Assembly: GCF_017562075.2 (NCBI RefSeq)
Contig: NW_024427588.1
Location: 300,001-364,000 of the forward strand
Reading direction: 5' to 3'
Length of the DNA: 64,000 nucleotides
Source: Anopheles merus
Lineage: Eukaryota > Arthropoda > Insecta > Diptera > Culicidae
Shown here: piece after piece, positions 34,395-44,207 of the stretch
Position numbering within the stretch: the stretch's first letter is position 1
Layout of the letters: each line of letters starts with the position of its first letter
Notes under the pieces: generated by a model
The model's input: only the letters and a program-made list of their open reading frames with translations
Database searches by the model: none
Told to the model about the DNA's origin: nothing
Position numbers and translations under genes: made by a program

Positions 34395-37261
34395 CAGCGG
34401 TCGGCTAAGTCCGGCCCGCGGGCCAATTGCGGCCCGCCGCAACATTCAATCCGGCCCGCGAAAGGATTTGAATGGTTTTGAAAGATGGGAAGAAACGATT
34501 CGTACACAAACTACTGAAGATCTTTTAGTATGCCATATTATACCATCGTACATTTTCAACTTTAATTGAAGTACTACCCTACGGACAAAGAGCGGGTAAT
34601 TTTTATCATGGTGTGCGTAAAAACCTAGAGTTAAGCCGATGAAAGATTTCCTAGGCTTAAAAAAGGGGGCGGGAACGGGTACCACGGTTCTCTCCCGCTC
34701 CCATATAAAATACACGGTGCGCTCTCTCAATCCTTTCGTGTGCTTGTGTTTGTTTCTTTCGTGTTGCGCTGTGTGCGTTTCTTTTGTTCAGCGATCGCTC
34801 ACACTCGCTGCGTATTTTTTTGTTATCTAAAGCTAAGCAAAAAAAAACAAACACGCGTAGATCTTTTTTTCATCACTTTATTGAAACATTTACATAACTT
34901 TACACGATTTCACACATTTACATACACAATATCAAACTAAAATAACATTCATCGCTGCATCGACGCAAATGTTGAAGTGGCTGAATATCTGCGTAGATCC
35001 TTTTGTACACGTTGATTACTGTAAAAAAGGTACGAAATGAAGCTGCGCGATGTACATAACATGCATTACGAATCATTTGCGCAGTTTTATTTGAAGCTGC
35101 ACAACACTTGAACACTTTACAAAATCATAACACCAATCGTCCAGGACTTAGGCTGACACACGAGCGGCCGCTCGCTGCCGATCCTTGAGCTGTACTGACG
35201 ATTTCGTGTGGTAGCAAGAACGAGAGCACACAGGGGAACTTTCGGTACAGCAGTGCAAGCGAGACACCGACATCAGCACAGCGCTGCGAGCAGATCAAAC
35301 TGAGCGAGCTGGCCGAAAATGAACGCACACATTTCCACATGTGTAGCTGTATTAGTGCCAAAACTGTGTTGAAACCAAAACGCACTCTCCCCTCCGTGTA
35401 TTTCACACCGATTCTCCGCTTAACTCTAGGTTTTTACACACACCATGATAAAATATCCCGCTCGTTGTTTGTAGGGTATGGAATGACGGACCTTTCAATG
35501 TTCGAACTCGTGGTCAATATCCCCGTAACTTTTGCATGAAAAAAATATGCCATTTTCGGCTGGCTGCAGAAAAAAGAGTAGTTGTAAGGCAATTTTTTAA
35601 GATTACTTGCACAAATAAGTTCAAGACTTTGCGAATTGCCTTTCGTCAGTTATCAGGATTTTTTTCCACTGTGGACAAAGACATGCATGATTTAAGTTCT
35701 ACCTTAGATTTTCATCAATTCCTCCTAAGTTTTCGCTACAAAATTGTTAGAGTAGAGTTTTTGCATCACGTTGGTGTAGAAAAAAATCGTTGAGACACAG
35801 GTAACGGATGTTGGACCAGTTCGCAGACTAGGGTGTCATATCAAAATTCTGTCGAAATTCACCTGAAATGATTGCATTGAGTATTCGCGTAATTCTTTGC
35901 CACTGTGAAGCCAGTGGATGCGATTTCTAATTACTGATCTGTTTATGTATGTTGCCCAGGTATTATTTTACTGTTCGGTGGGTTGCATCGATCTCCCAAT
36001 CCAGCTAACGCAGTATTATAGCCACTTGTACCTCTGTCTTCATTTCAACTTCTTTAGGAACCTCAAAAATGAACCTGGGATTTGTTTCGGTGCTTTGATT
36101 GTTGCCTAATAGTACCAAGATGTTGGCGACCACAATGCCGAAACGGGTCTCCACACGACGTCCACAAACTTCCGCACGAAGTCCATATTGGACGCTATGG
36201 GGTGCCATTCTTTGATCGTGCACGCTTGTGATTTACTTTAATGGCCATCATGGTTAGCGTTTGACTGATAAAGGTGTCAAATTTGGTCTGCTAACTAATG
36301 GGATACTACTGCTTAAAAAGCAACTAACGGTTTGTTAGTGCGGGTTCAGATAAACTCATAAAAATCGACAATTGTTGTCCATTTTTTAATGCATCCGTTA
36401 TGTAATATTAACATTTTTTGAACACCACAATAAGACTATCGAAATGAAGGTTGCATACGAAATTTTCACAAGATAAGATACACTAAAGTCTGGTTGCAAT
36501 GATTTTTTTAAAGTTTTGCATGCGACTGTCACCAACGTAATACATGGAAAACAAAGTTTTAGATGTAGTGAAATAGCATACATTTTTTCCGCGATAATAT
36601 TTGTCCTGCTATTCGTTCTTCTTAATTTCTAACAATTCATTTGTTTTTATTTGATCTACTTGTTACTTCGGTAACAATTTCTTTCCGGGTGTTTGAAATA
36701 AGAAAATGATCTTTAACGTTTGATTCAAATTCTATATTTTAAACTTGTCCGGTCACACTCGTTTTTGCTACTGGCAATAGTTTCCTGTCTATGCCCTTAT
36801 CCTCGACCTTTACGGGGTGTATGACCGGAGGCTGGATCTTGTCTCTTCATCTCTTTCGCAATGCATATGTTTGCCTCTTTTAGTTGATAACAACCTTTAC
36901 GCCACCTAGCGGCATCTTTCCTAACTTGGTTTATCTACATATCTTGGACGCTAGGTGACAGCAGTTGTGTTGTTTGCAATTTTTCACGCAGCCAACACAG
37001 TCAACACAAAAACGTGCTAACACTACTTTAGGGGTATTTTGCATCGTATTTGAAAACATAATCATCTCAAAACAACTGGAATCCTCAAATGATTAAATGA
37101 TACAATTATAGAAAAATAGCAATAATACCAATTATTTTGTTTCTACAGTTTTATAATGAAATAATTAAAGCACAATCATAGAAAAACCGCATTCTCCTGG
37201 CCCGCGGGTTTAGATCATTTACTAAATTTGGCCCGTGGCCTCAAAAGTTTGCCGACCGCTG
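34395..37261 (+). mobile_element. hAT-like non-autonomous element, copy 3
   Basis: Ends CAGCGGTCGGC and GTTTGCCGACCGCTG, and internal sequence matches 17882-20422 apart from a 900-bp TA element. The flanking 8-mers (CTCAAAGG and TTCTTTGT) do not match, so one flank has been lost or rearranged. No transposase. Confidence 0.85.
34577..35476. mobile_element. 900-bp TA-flanked element inside hAT copy 3
   Basis: Inverted ends of about 48 bp: CCCTACGGACAAAGAGCGGG with TTTTTATCATGGTGTG, and their inverse with about six changes. TA at 34575-34576 and 35477-35478. hAT copy 2 has the empty site at about 18043-18055 (AGTACTATGGAATG), proving the boundaries. The inner part contains CATATAAAATACA (about 34702) and T-rich DNA, but no transposase. 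Confidence 0.9.
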
Positions 37262-37891
37262 TTCTTTGTTGTTCAAACGTTTGTTAGAAACAACATATTC
37301 AGAGGCTTACCTCTCTTAAATAGAGACAGTCTCTTCGACTGTCTAAAATCATATGAATTTTCTGGCTGAAAATTTCGAAAGGATCACTGTTTGTTTCCAT
37401 TTTTAAGCTGCTACCACACCAGTATAAAGCAAATCTTTTTACTAAATCTTCACAATTTTTATTAAATGCGTAAATACATACTTCTGGTTGCTAGATGGTT
37501 TGGTGATCGAATTTTGAATGGTTTTTATGATATTTATTTACGTGTATTTTGTATGTTTTAAACCAAGAGGCAAATATGCAAGTTGTGATGACGACATTTT
37601 TTACGAGGAGTGTAGAAAAAAAATTGACTTGTCGTATGACAATTGTTTTACCATATTTGACAGATTTGTCTCTGGCAGTGCTGCAAAATTTCAATAAGTA
37701 TCCCGAGATTTTCACCAACGAAAACAATGAACATATCCATGGTAGCTGGATGCTCATTGCTGATAGTCAATAAAAGTGCGTGCTGACATGCTCAACACGA
37801 CATGTACATTCTTGAGTCCAACGCGATACTCTGAATAACAAGCTTAGCTTGACCGGCTCAAGCATAGTCATGATTTTTTTCTGACTGTGAA
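37262..37891. other. No clear gene; possible ORF1 start of the I-type LINE
   Basis: The minus strand of 37262-37430 may continue the LINE ORF1 beyond the hAT. The ORFs at 37491-37757 (minus) and 37549-37773 (plus) are not recognised. Confidence 0.3.
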
Positions 37892-38070
37892 CAGTGCTGC
37901 CAAATGCCACTGTTTCAGTCATCAACACTCATAACTGAAACAAAGCTCAAATCAGATCACGTACACCACGGAGATAATCAGTGACAATACTCAAACAGTT
38001 GGATAATCAATCACATGCTTGGTGACATTTTGATTAGCACCCAATTCTTGGTCACTCACTTGGTCACGAC

Positions 38071-38598
38071 CAGTGTTGCGAACGGTGACGTTCATCGACA
38101 TAAAATTGTAAACATTCATTCGATTTGAAGCTTCCCATTCCAATCTCTCTCTGTCATTTGACATTCCCGTCAAAAAATGTCATTTGACATGAAGACATTT
38201 TCAAGATACATTCATTTGACATTCGCCAACCTGTATGAGTAGTGAACTGTGTCGTATTGCAAACGGCCGTATTCATGTCAAACTACAACAGAGCGTGCGG
38301 TGCAAAGGCTTTCATTTCACTAGTTTTTGCTATTTCACTAGAATCCCCATATTCAGTGACGATACACTTCATAATCCTCCGATCGTATCGATTTGTGTTG
38401 TTCAAAAAATGTCAAATGACATTCATACTACATTGTTTACATTTCATGTCACTGCATCAGCCCTGACGGTAGCGACACGAATGAATTTCGTTTAATGACA
38501 GTCGTGTCGTGGAAGCATTGAATGTCATCAGCCAAAAAATATTTTGACCGGCTGTTTACGGTGACTGTCATGAAAAATGTCAACAGTTAACAACACTG
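38071..38598. mobile_element. hAT-like MITE with TGTCATTTGACA palindromes
   Basis: Ends CAGTGTTGCGAAC and (inverted) CAGTGTTGTTAAC; perfect 8-bp duplication GTCACGAC (38063-38070 and 38599-38606). 528 bp. TGTCATTTGACAT and its variants recur at 38154-38222 and 38409-38420. Confidence 0.9.
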
Positions 38599-38887
38599 GT
38601 CACGACATTATTGTCGGCGATAATCACGACATTCTTGGAATATACTTGGCGCGTGGGCTCTAGCAACAGAATGAGCATGCTTTCTCTCTCTATCTGTTTT
38701 GATTATCTGTAGGGTCAAACAGTGCGAGAAAACATGCTCATTTTGTTTCTTGGAATCACTCGCACGCACCGCATTTCTCCCATGACCATCGCGATGTTCA
38801 TCAACTGAAACTGTCGCGACCAAGTGACTGACCAAGACTTGGTTGTACACAATGTCACCAAGCATGTGATGGTCGCATCAACTGTTT

Positions 38888-39314
38888 GGCCGCGGGGCCA
38901 TGGGGATTCTCAACACTCATTTTCTCAAGCACTCATGAGTGCTTTTGAGAAATCCCCGTTCTCAGCGTTTGTCGAATCGGTTTTGAGAATCTTTGAGAAT
39001 CTTTGAGAAAGTTGACGATGCAGCGATCGGCTACCTGAAATATAAGCAATTGTGCTATTTCTTTTTCGATAACCACTTTGGAAAATGTATTCAATATTTA
39101 TAATTGAAACAGTTTAAAAAACATGCGATCAAAAACATATTTTCTATTTAAAGCTCCAAATAAAACATGAGTGGCTTTATCAGTTTCTCAGAGTGAGAAA
39201 AATGGATGACGGCCACGAGCTCGCGTCTGAGAACAAGTTTTGAGTGCTTGAGAAACTTAAATGAGTGCTTGAGAATGTTTTCTCAGCTTGAGAAAGCCTC
39301 GTGGCCCCGCGGCC
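38888..39314. mobile_element. GGCCGCGG MITE, complete copy
   Basis: Ends GGCCGCGGGGCCA and TGGCCCCGCGGCC, with TCTCAAG/CTTGAGA repeats inside and a CACTCATGAGTG palindrome (38930-38941). Flanked by TTT on both sides, a possible 3-bp duplication. A partial copy lies at 20586-20790. Confidence 0.85.
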
Positions 39315-39609
39315 TTTGAGGCTTGCCTCTGATCATCATAGTCGAGCTCGTGAGGCTGACATGATTTTGTTTCAGCCGGAATCTGTAATGACTATGTCAG
39401 TAACATTTTGCAAAACTGATAACTGCAAAAAAATCGTGACATAGTGACTGGCCAAGCGATGGTCGCAAACATGTCATGAGCATGTATTGGTCACACCAAC
39501 CGTTCTGAGTATCACCTCTGAATATCACCATTGAGTACGTGACGCTGATATGGATTTTGTTTAAGTCAGATTTTTTTTATTACATTGACAGTGACATTTT
39601 GTAGCACTG

Positions 39610-40050
39610 GTTTTGGGCTCCTCCATAGAGTACCATACGTTTGTCTTGTCGGTTGTTGTTTGTCGTATACGATAGATTCTAGAGCGCTGTTTTAGTAACC
39701 AAAACGCCCTATTTGTTAATCTCCATATACATCTCCATACATCATGGCTACCATAATCAGGGCTAAAAACCTACTTGAAGTCAAACTAGCCACCTTGGTT
39801 TTAACCTAAATAATTTTTCCTTCGGTCTGACAAAAGATTGTAAGCAAAAATTCTGGTTATGGAGCCGATGGACCGTACGAAAAATATTCACTGAAAGCTA
39901 TTCAATATTTCCCTGTAGGATATGGGTCGGTTAACAAGGCAATTTGATCGTCTTACATTTTACAGACATTTTATTTTGTGCAATTCTTCCACCATGGGCA
40001 AATTATGTTTAATTAATATTTCAGCATCTATAGTTATGTTCACACGATGG
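39610..40050. other. No recognised gene
   Basis: AT-rich intron 2 sequence; nothing assignable. Confidence 0.35.
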
Positions 40051-40051
40051 C

Positions 40052-40675
40052 ATATATGCGTGCAATATGTCTCATTTTGTACAGTATTTGACACAACACA
40101 TGTGTCGCGATGTTTCAAATCGCGTACAAAACGAGACATACAGGGTTTCGTATCATATAAGGGAATAGTTCAATCACTTAGAGGAAAGTTGCAAATCGGT
40201 AGGGGAATGTTGTAAGTAAGCTGTGGAAGTGTGCAAGCATATAGGGGAGTGTTGCAATTGACTGAAAGAATTTTGCAAGCATACTGTGGAGCTGTCATCA
40301 GATTGTGAGTGCAAGTGTAAAAGCTTTGAATATACCGATGATGTTTTTTTTAAAAACGTAATTTGGAGTTGTTTTCGTGTGGGATTCAGCTGTACACATG
40401 ATAAACTAAATAAATCCTGCTACGGAGCCATAATTAAACATGATAAGTTAGTAAAATTTACGAAAATATTTAGAAGTATTTACAGCGGCACCCACAGTCT
40501 GATGACAGATCCACAGTACGCTTGCAAAATTCACCTAGTGGATTACAAAACTCCCCTATATGATTGCAAACTTCCACAGCTTGCATGCAACATTTCCCTA
40601 CCAATTTGCAACATTCCCCTAAGTGATTGAACTATCCCCTTATATGATTCGAAACCCTGTATTGCACGCACATAC
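40052..40675. mobile_element. Small palindromic element, split by a TA-MITE
   Basis: The left arm 40052-40082 (TGCGTGCAATATGTCTCATT core) is inverted in GTACAAAACGAGACATA (40124-40140) plus TTGCACGCACATACG (40662-40676) once the MITE is removed. Originally about 105 bp. Confidence 0.75.
40141..40659. mobile_element. TA-MITE with periodic long inverted repeats, complete copy
   Basis: CAGGGTTTCGTATCATATAA to its inverse CGAAACCCTG, TA at 40139-40140 and 40660-40661, verified because it interrupts a palindrome. 519 bp, arms of about 165 bp made of 21-22 bp units. The ORF 40286-40630 is an arm read-through, not a gene. Confidence 0.92.
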
Positions 40676-40703
40676 GAGTTGACAACTGTACCACGAGACC
40701 GGC
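40673..40703 (-). mobile_element. SINE 5' stub beside exon 3
   Basis: CGAGTTGACAACTGTACCAC then GAGACCGGCC is the 5' end (minus strand) of the SINE family. It ends 30 bp before exon 3. Confidence 0.65.
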
Positions 40704-40733
40704 CTATAATATATAACTCTTTTGAAATTTTAG

Positions 40734-40795
40734 ATGTGCTGATGGTTATATGGGACCGCGTTGCGAATATAAAGATCTTGATGGTTCATATTTGC
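40734..40795 (+). CDS. spi: Spitz/Keren-type EGF ligand, coding exon 3
   Basis: Acceptor TTTTGAAATTTTAG ends at 40733; donor C|GTAAGT starts at 40796. Encodes Glu73 (split codon) to Leu93 and the first base of Pro94: the last two EGF cysteines, Cys74 and Cys83 (C-x8-C), and the juxtamembrane EYKDLDGSYL, very close to Drosophila Spitz (EYK..D..YLP). Only about 30 bp separate the exon from transposon-derived sequence, so the acceptor and its pyrimidine tract are nearly all that is left of the native intron end. Confidence 0.93.
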
Positions 40796-40863
40796 GTAAG
40801 TATTTTTGCAATGTGATGTTTAATTTACGAATTATATTACATGTATATATGTTCTTTTTGTAG

Positions 40864-41117
40864 CTACTCGTCCAAGAGTTATGCTAGAAACAGCTAGCAT
40901 AGCAAGTGGGGCTATTGGATCCTTAGTGCTAATCATCATAGGTTGGTGTTGTTGGTGTGTTCGAAGACATCAGCAACGTAAATGGATTGACAAGGAAACT
41001 AGTGTAGATATGGTAGACTCTCCTGGTGTTGTACATGTTGTGCATAGTGAAAGATTACTTCGTCCATTTGGAATTCATCATCTTAAAACGATACCTATGA
41101 GTGACTCATTGAAGTGA
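40864..41117 (+). CDS. spi: Spitz/Keren-type EGF ligand, coding exon 4 (membrane and tail)
   Basis: Acceptor TTCTTTTTGTAG ends at 40863 after a 68-bp intron; stop TGA at 41115-41117. Encodes residues 94-177: TRPRVMLET, then ASIASGA (104-110), the motif at the top of the Spitz membrane segment recognised by Rhomboid proteases, then a hydrophobic stretch to about Val126 with Trp/Cys, a basic stop-transfer (RRHQQRK), and a cytoplasmic tail of about 50 residues, shorter than in Drosophila Spitz. The whole gene therefore makes a membrane-bound EGF-receptor ligand precursor that is trafficked and cut by Rhomboid (family knowledge). Spitz and Keren cannot be separated from this sequence alone. Confidence 0.93.
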
Positions 41118-41168
41118 TAAAAATTCAATGAATGAAGAATTTAAAACCAGCAAATAATTTTAAGTTTG

Positions 41169-41646
41169 AATAAAAATCAGAACTCTTCGAGTATGACTTC
41201 GATTGTCTAATTCAAGATATGAGTTAAATGTTAACGCATGACGGAGAATTTTGCAGATTTTTATGACCTCAGAACTATGATAAAGACATTTAAATGAAAT
41301 AAGTATACTCACAATATTACCACGATGTTTTACATACATGTTTATTTGTAGATTTGATTTCTGATCATCTAGCCGTAAACGCCTATAACTAACATTAAAT
41401 TTATTTTGAACGAAAGAAGAATACCAAATTTATTAAATTTTCCTACCCTTCAAAATATTTTGTATGCATTTACTCAGTACTAGTAAAGGTTTTAGTGATA
41501 TGTTTTTGTTGTAATCAACGTGATCATCCCATCTTGTTAAGAATATTAAAAATTTACGAACAATTAAGCTTCTATTACTTTCATTATGTCATTTAGTATT
41601 CAATTAAGTATTGTATTGCAAAGCTTCCTTGCTGATAATAAATAAA
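41169..41646 (+). terminator. Candidate polyadenylation signals of the EGF-ligand gene
   Basis: AATAAA at 41169-41174 is 52 bases after the stop; overlapping AATAAA hexamers occur at 41637-41646. Which one is used cannot be told from sequence. Confidence 0.5.
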
Positions 41647-43118
41647 TGCGTAAACAGTTGTATGTTTTAAGGTGATTAAATTGTTCGATAATTTTTATAT
41701 AAATGACTTTGTCGTTAATTTGATACTTTGCATCCAGTGGATGCATTCACGGCCTTCACATTTTTTCTTTCGGAATATTTTGTTCATGCTGAATTTCACC
41801 AAATTTTAACATGTTAAAAGTTTAATGAAGTTTATGAGGAAATTAAATTTAAAATCGTAGCTTAAAAAATATTCACTGGCTGGTCGTTGTTAAAATTTGA
41901 AAGTAAATCGATTACACCATATATATTTATTATTGATTTATTCAGCTTCGTAATATTTTTAAATGTATTTTTTTTCCTTTCTCAAAAAAAAAACAATTCT
42001 TTGGTGATTATTTTGTCTTCAATTTACGCACAAATTTTTTAGGTTGTGTATCATTGCTTTAATCGACAATATTTTTACTTTACATCCACATTGTTTGTAT
42101 TCATAAGATTATTTTAAAGTGTTTTTATACCTTGAATAACTGAATGTGCCTAATCCGTAAACATTCTTGATCAGTATTTATTCTAGATATTTTTAAATAA
42201 CTACATGATGAACTGACAAACAGGATTGGAGTTGGTTGCCCACCATAAAAAATGAAATTGTTTTACCTTTATTCAAAATTAAATCTCACGTATGGCTTAG
42301 GAAGAACTGCAAGCAAATAGAAATTTGTCACACATATTGGATTTGCAGTATTAAATAATATTTTATACATATGCATTACTTTTTTACATAAATGTTAAGA
42401 GTATTACCTCTGGGGTAGTTTCATTTTATTGGTTAATGAGCCCTACACAAATATTCTTATTTAGCAACATTTTTTTAGTTTTGAATACAAAAACAAAACA
42501 AAACATTAAGTTGCATCGAAAAATATTCGCTTTAAATCACTCTTTATCCTTTTCATTGTTTAAAAACAGTGCAGCAAGATTCTTATTTTTATTAGGTTAT
42601 ATATTTAAATAGTAACACAACATAGATACAACAAATACAAAAAAAGTTTTACTTTTGATTCCATGAAAAAGTTGAAAGAAAAAATAATTTCAGTGTAAAC
42701 TGATGGAGGTATGTTAGTATCGTTTAGTGATCATAAATTGCGTGAAATTCGCATATATTGGGTTGAATTTTAAATCGTTTCATTGTATTCTTGTATATTT
42801 GGTTTCATGTTACACACTTTTGACTTATTAAATATAAAATGTTTATTACTAAATGAAATTGATTAATTGATGTAATCCTTAATGCAATAATAAAAAAAAA
42901 GTTATAATTCATATGGAGTCAAACGATGCAAATGCAGCTACAACTGCCTTTTAACAAAATTTGGTTTATTTGCGCCTTATTTACCATCAATACATTTTAT
43001 TTCACTATAAAAACCCATAACAACTCAAAAAAAAATCGAGAGTAATGTAGTTACAAAGTGACTTTGACTTTGACAAGGCTGTTGCAGGTTCAGATGTGTT
43101 GGTGCGCCCAATGGCCAT
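41647..43118. other. AT-rich 3' flank, no gene seen
   Basis: Very AT-rich with no transposon I recognise, in contrast to the rest of the window. It may include long 3' UTR isoforms. Confidence 0.4.
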
Positions 43119-43864
43119 ATTGAAGTGTACAATTGATCTTAGTATACTTTGAAATACTGTTGTGTATTTGATCGTAGTAGCCTATGAAATACTGTTAATA
43201 AAATGTTTATTTCTCTTTCAACCACCATATATAGTGAAGGTGTTTTAGCTCTGTTAAAAGGTTATTTCTTCTTCTTCTTTTTGGCACAACAACCGCTGGC
43301 GGTCAAGGCCTGCCTGTACCCACTGGTGAAGTGGGCTTGGCTTTCAGTGACTTATTGTTACCATAGCAGGATAGTCAGTCCTACGTATGGGGGCACGGTC
43401 TATTCGGGGCTTGAACCCATGACGGGCATGTTGTTAAGTCGTTCGAGTTGACGACTGTACCACCAGACCGGCCCAAAAGGTTATAGGCCCATAATAACCC
43501 AATGTAACCCAAGCCTAGAAAATTCTGTAAGCTATTCCACAAATTCATCATGATGGGAGACGACGAGAAATCGCTCAAGATCAATCCTTTCGGCGGCATG
43601 GGTTTCAACAATTGGAAATTCAGGATATTGGCGTACCATACGTATTTGGAAATTGCATAGCAAAAACAGAAGGCGTTCCGAAAGAAACAATTCGTGTCGT
43701 TTGGTCCTAATCGGAGCTGTCGATGATAGTCACCTGGAATACATAAAAGACAAGAGGAGTCCGAAGGAAATTTGGGATGGACTAAATGATATTTTCGAAC
43801 GGGTTGACGAACCAGTTCATGCTAAAGCGAATACTTTTGGAGATGAAGCTTGACGAATCTTCTT
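43119..43864 (+). mobile_element. Copia fragment (LTR, leader and gag start), second copy
   Basis: Same family as the Copia at 44313-48393 but in the opposite direction. The LTR-like part 43119-43257 (GTACAATTGATC, GTTAATAAAATGTT, GTGTTTTAGCTCTGTTA) is followed by a binding-site region split by a SINE, then ATGGGAGACGACGAGAAAT at 43554 and gag with stops and deletions. It ends at GGAGATGAAGCTTGACGAAT, where Gypsy A sequence begins. Confidence 0.8.
43266..43474 (-). mobile_element. SINE (tRNA-derived), best-preserved copy
   Basis: 209 bp with a perfect 10-bp duplication AAAAGGTTAT (43256-43265 and 43475-43484). On the minus strand: GGCCGGTCTGGTGGTACAGT at the start (A-box-like), GGGTTCAAGCCCCG (B box), the body, and an A-rich AAGAAGAAG tail. 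Other copies: 13609, 16427, 17124, 32255, 40673, 54800. Confidence 0.93.
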
Positions 43865-44156
43865 GCCATTATTGCAGTCACTCACCGCTGACAGTCCTGC
43901 CAGCGTGTTGATGTGTTAGTGAGAGCGGTTCGGCAGGATAGGGCAATGATCGCTCGCCAGGTCAACGAACGGGAGCGATGGGGCCGAACGCGTTGGATGT
44001 AACGGCACTTACAAGAACGTCCTCGGTGTAAGCAATCGATTCTTAATTCAAGTTCTTAATAATACAGTTATATTAATTGATAAATTATAAATGCGTGTGC
44101 AATATATGTAGCTATTAATACCGAACATTAAATATCACAAAACCCCCGTTACAACA
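43865..44156 (+). repeat. Gypsy A 5' LTR (start missing)
   Basis: From CAGTCACTCACCGCTGACAG (43875) it matches 63581 onward with about 5 differences in 155 bases. It ends ACAACA at 44156. About the first 35-40 bases are lost where Copia sequence abuts. Followed by TGGCGACGAG (44163), a primer-binding-site-like sequence. Full LTR length would be about 323 bp. Confidence 0.85.
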
Positions 44157-44207
44157 CAAAAGTGGCGACGAGTAAATTCGGACATTTTGTTTATAAAGCG
44201 ACAATTT

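Larger units (their letters stand above)
37892..39609. mobile_element. hAT-like element hosting two MITEs
   Basis: Left CAGTGCTGCCAAATGCCACT and right (inverted) CAGTGCTACAAAATGTCACT agree over about 22 bp with four changes. Flanking 8-mers do not match. GGTCAC/GTGACC motifs recur inside. It holds the elements at 38071-38598 and 38888-39314. Confidence 0.55.

Noticed and set aside
40286..40630. 114-codon ORF in the TA-MITE
   Set aside because: It reads through the inverted-repeat arms; composition reflects the 21-22 bp repeat, not a protein.
43266..43474. tRNA gene (A and B box-like motifs)
   Set aside because: No cloverleaf can be drawn; it has a SINE body, A-rich tail and 10-bp target duplication.
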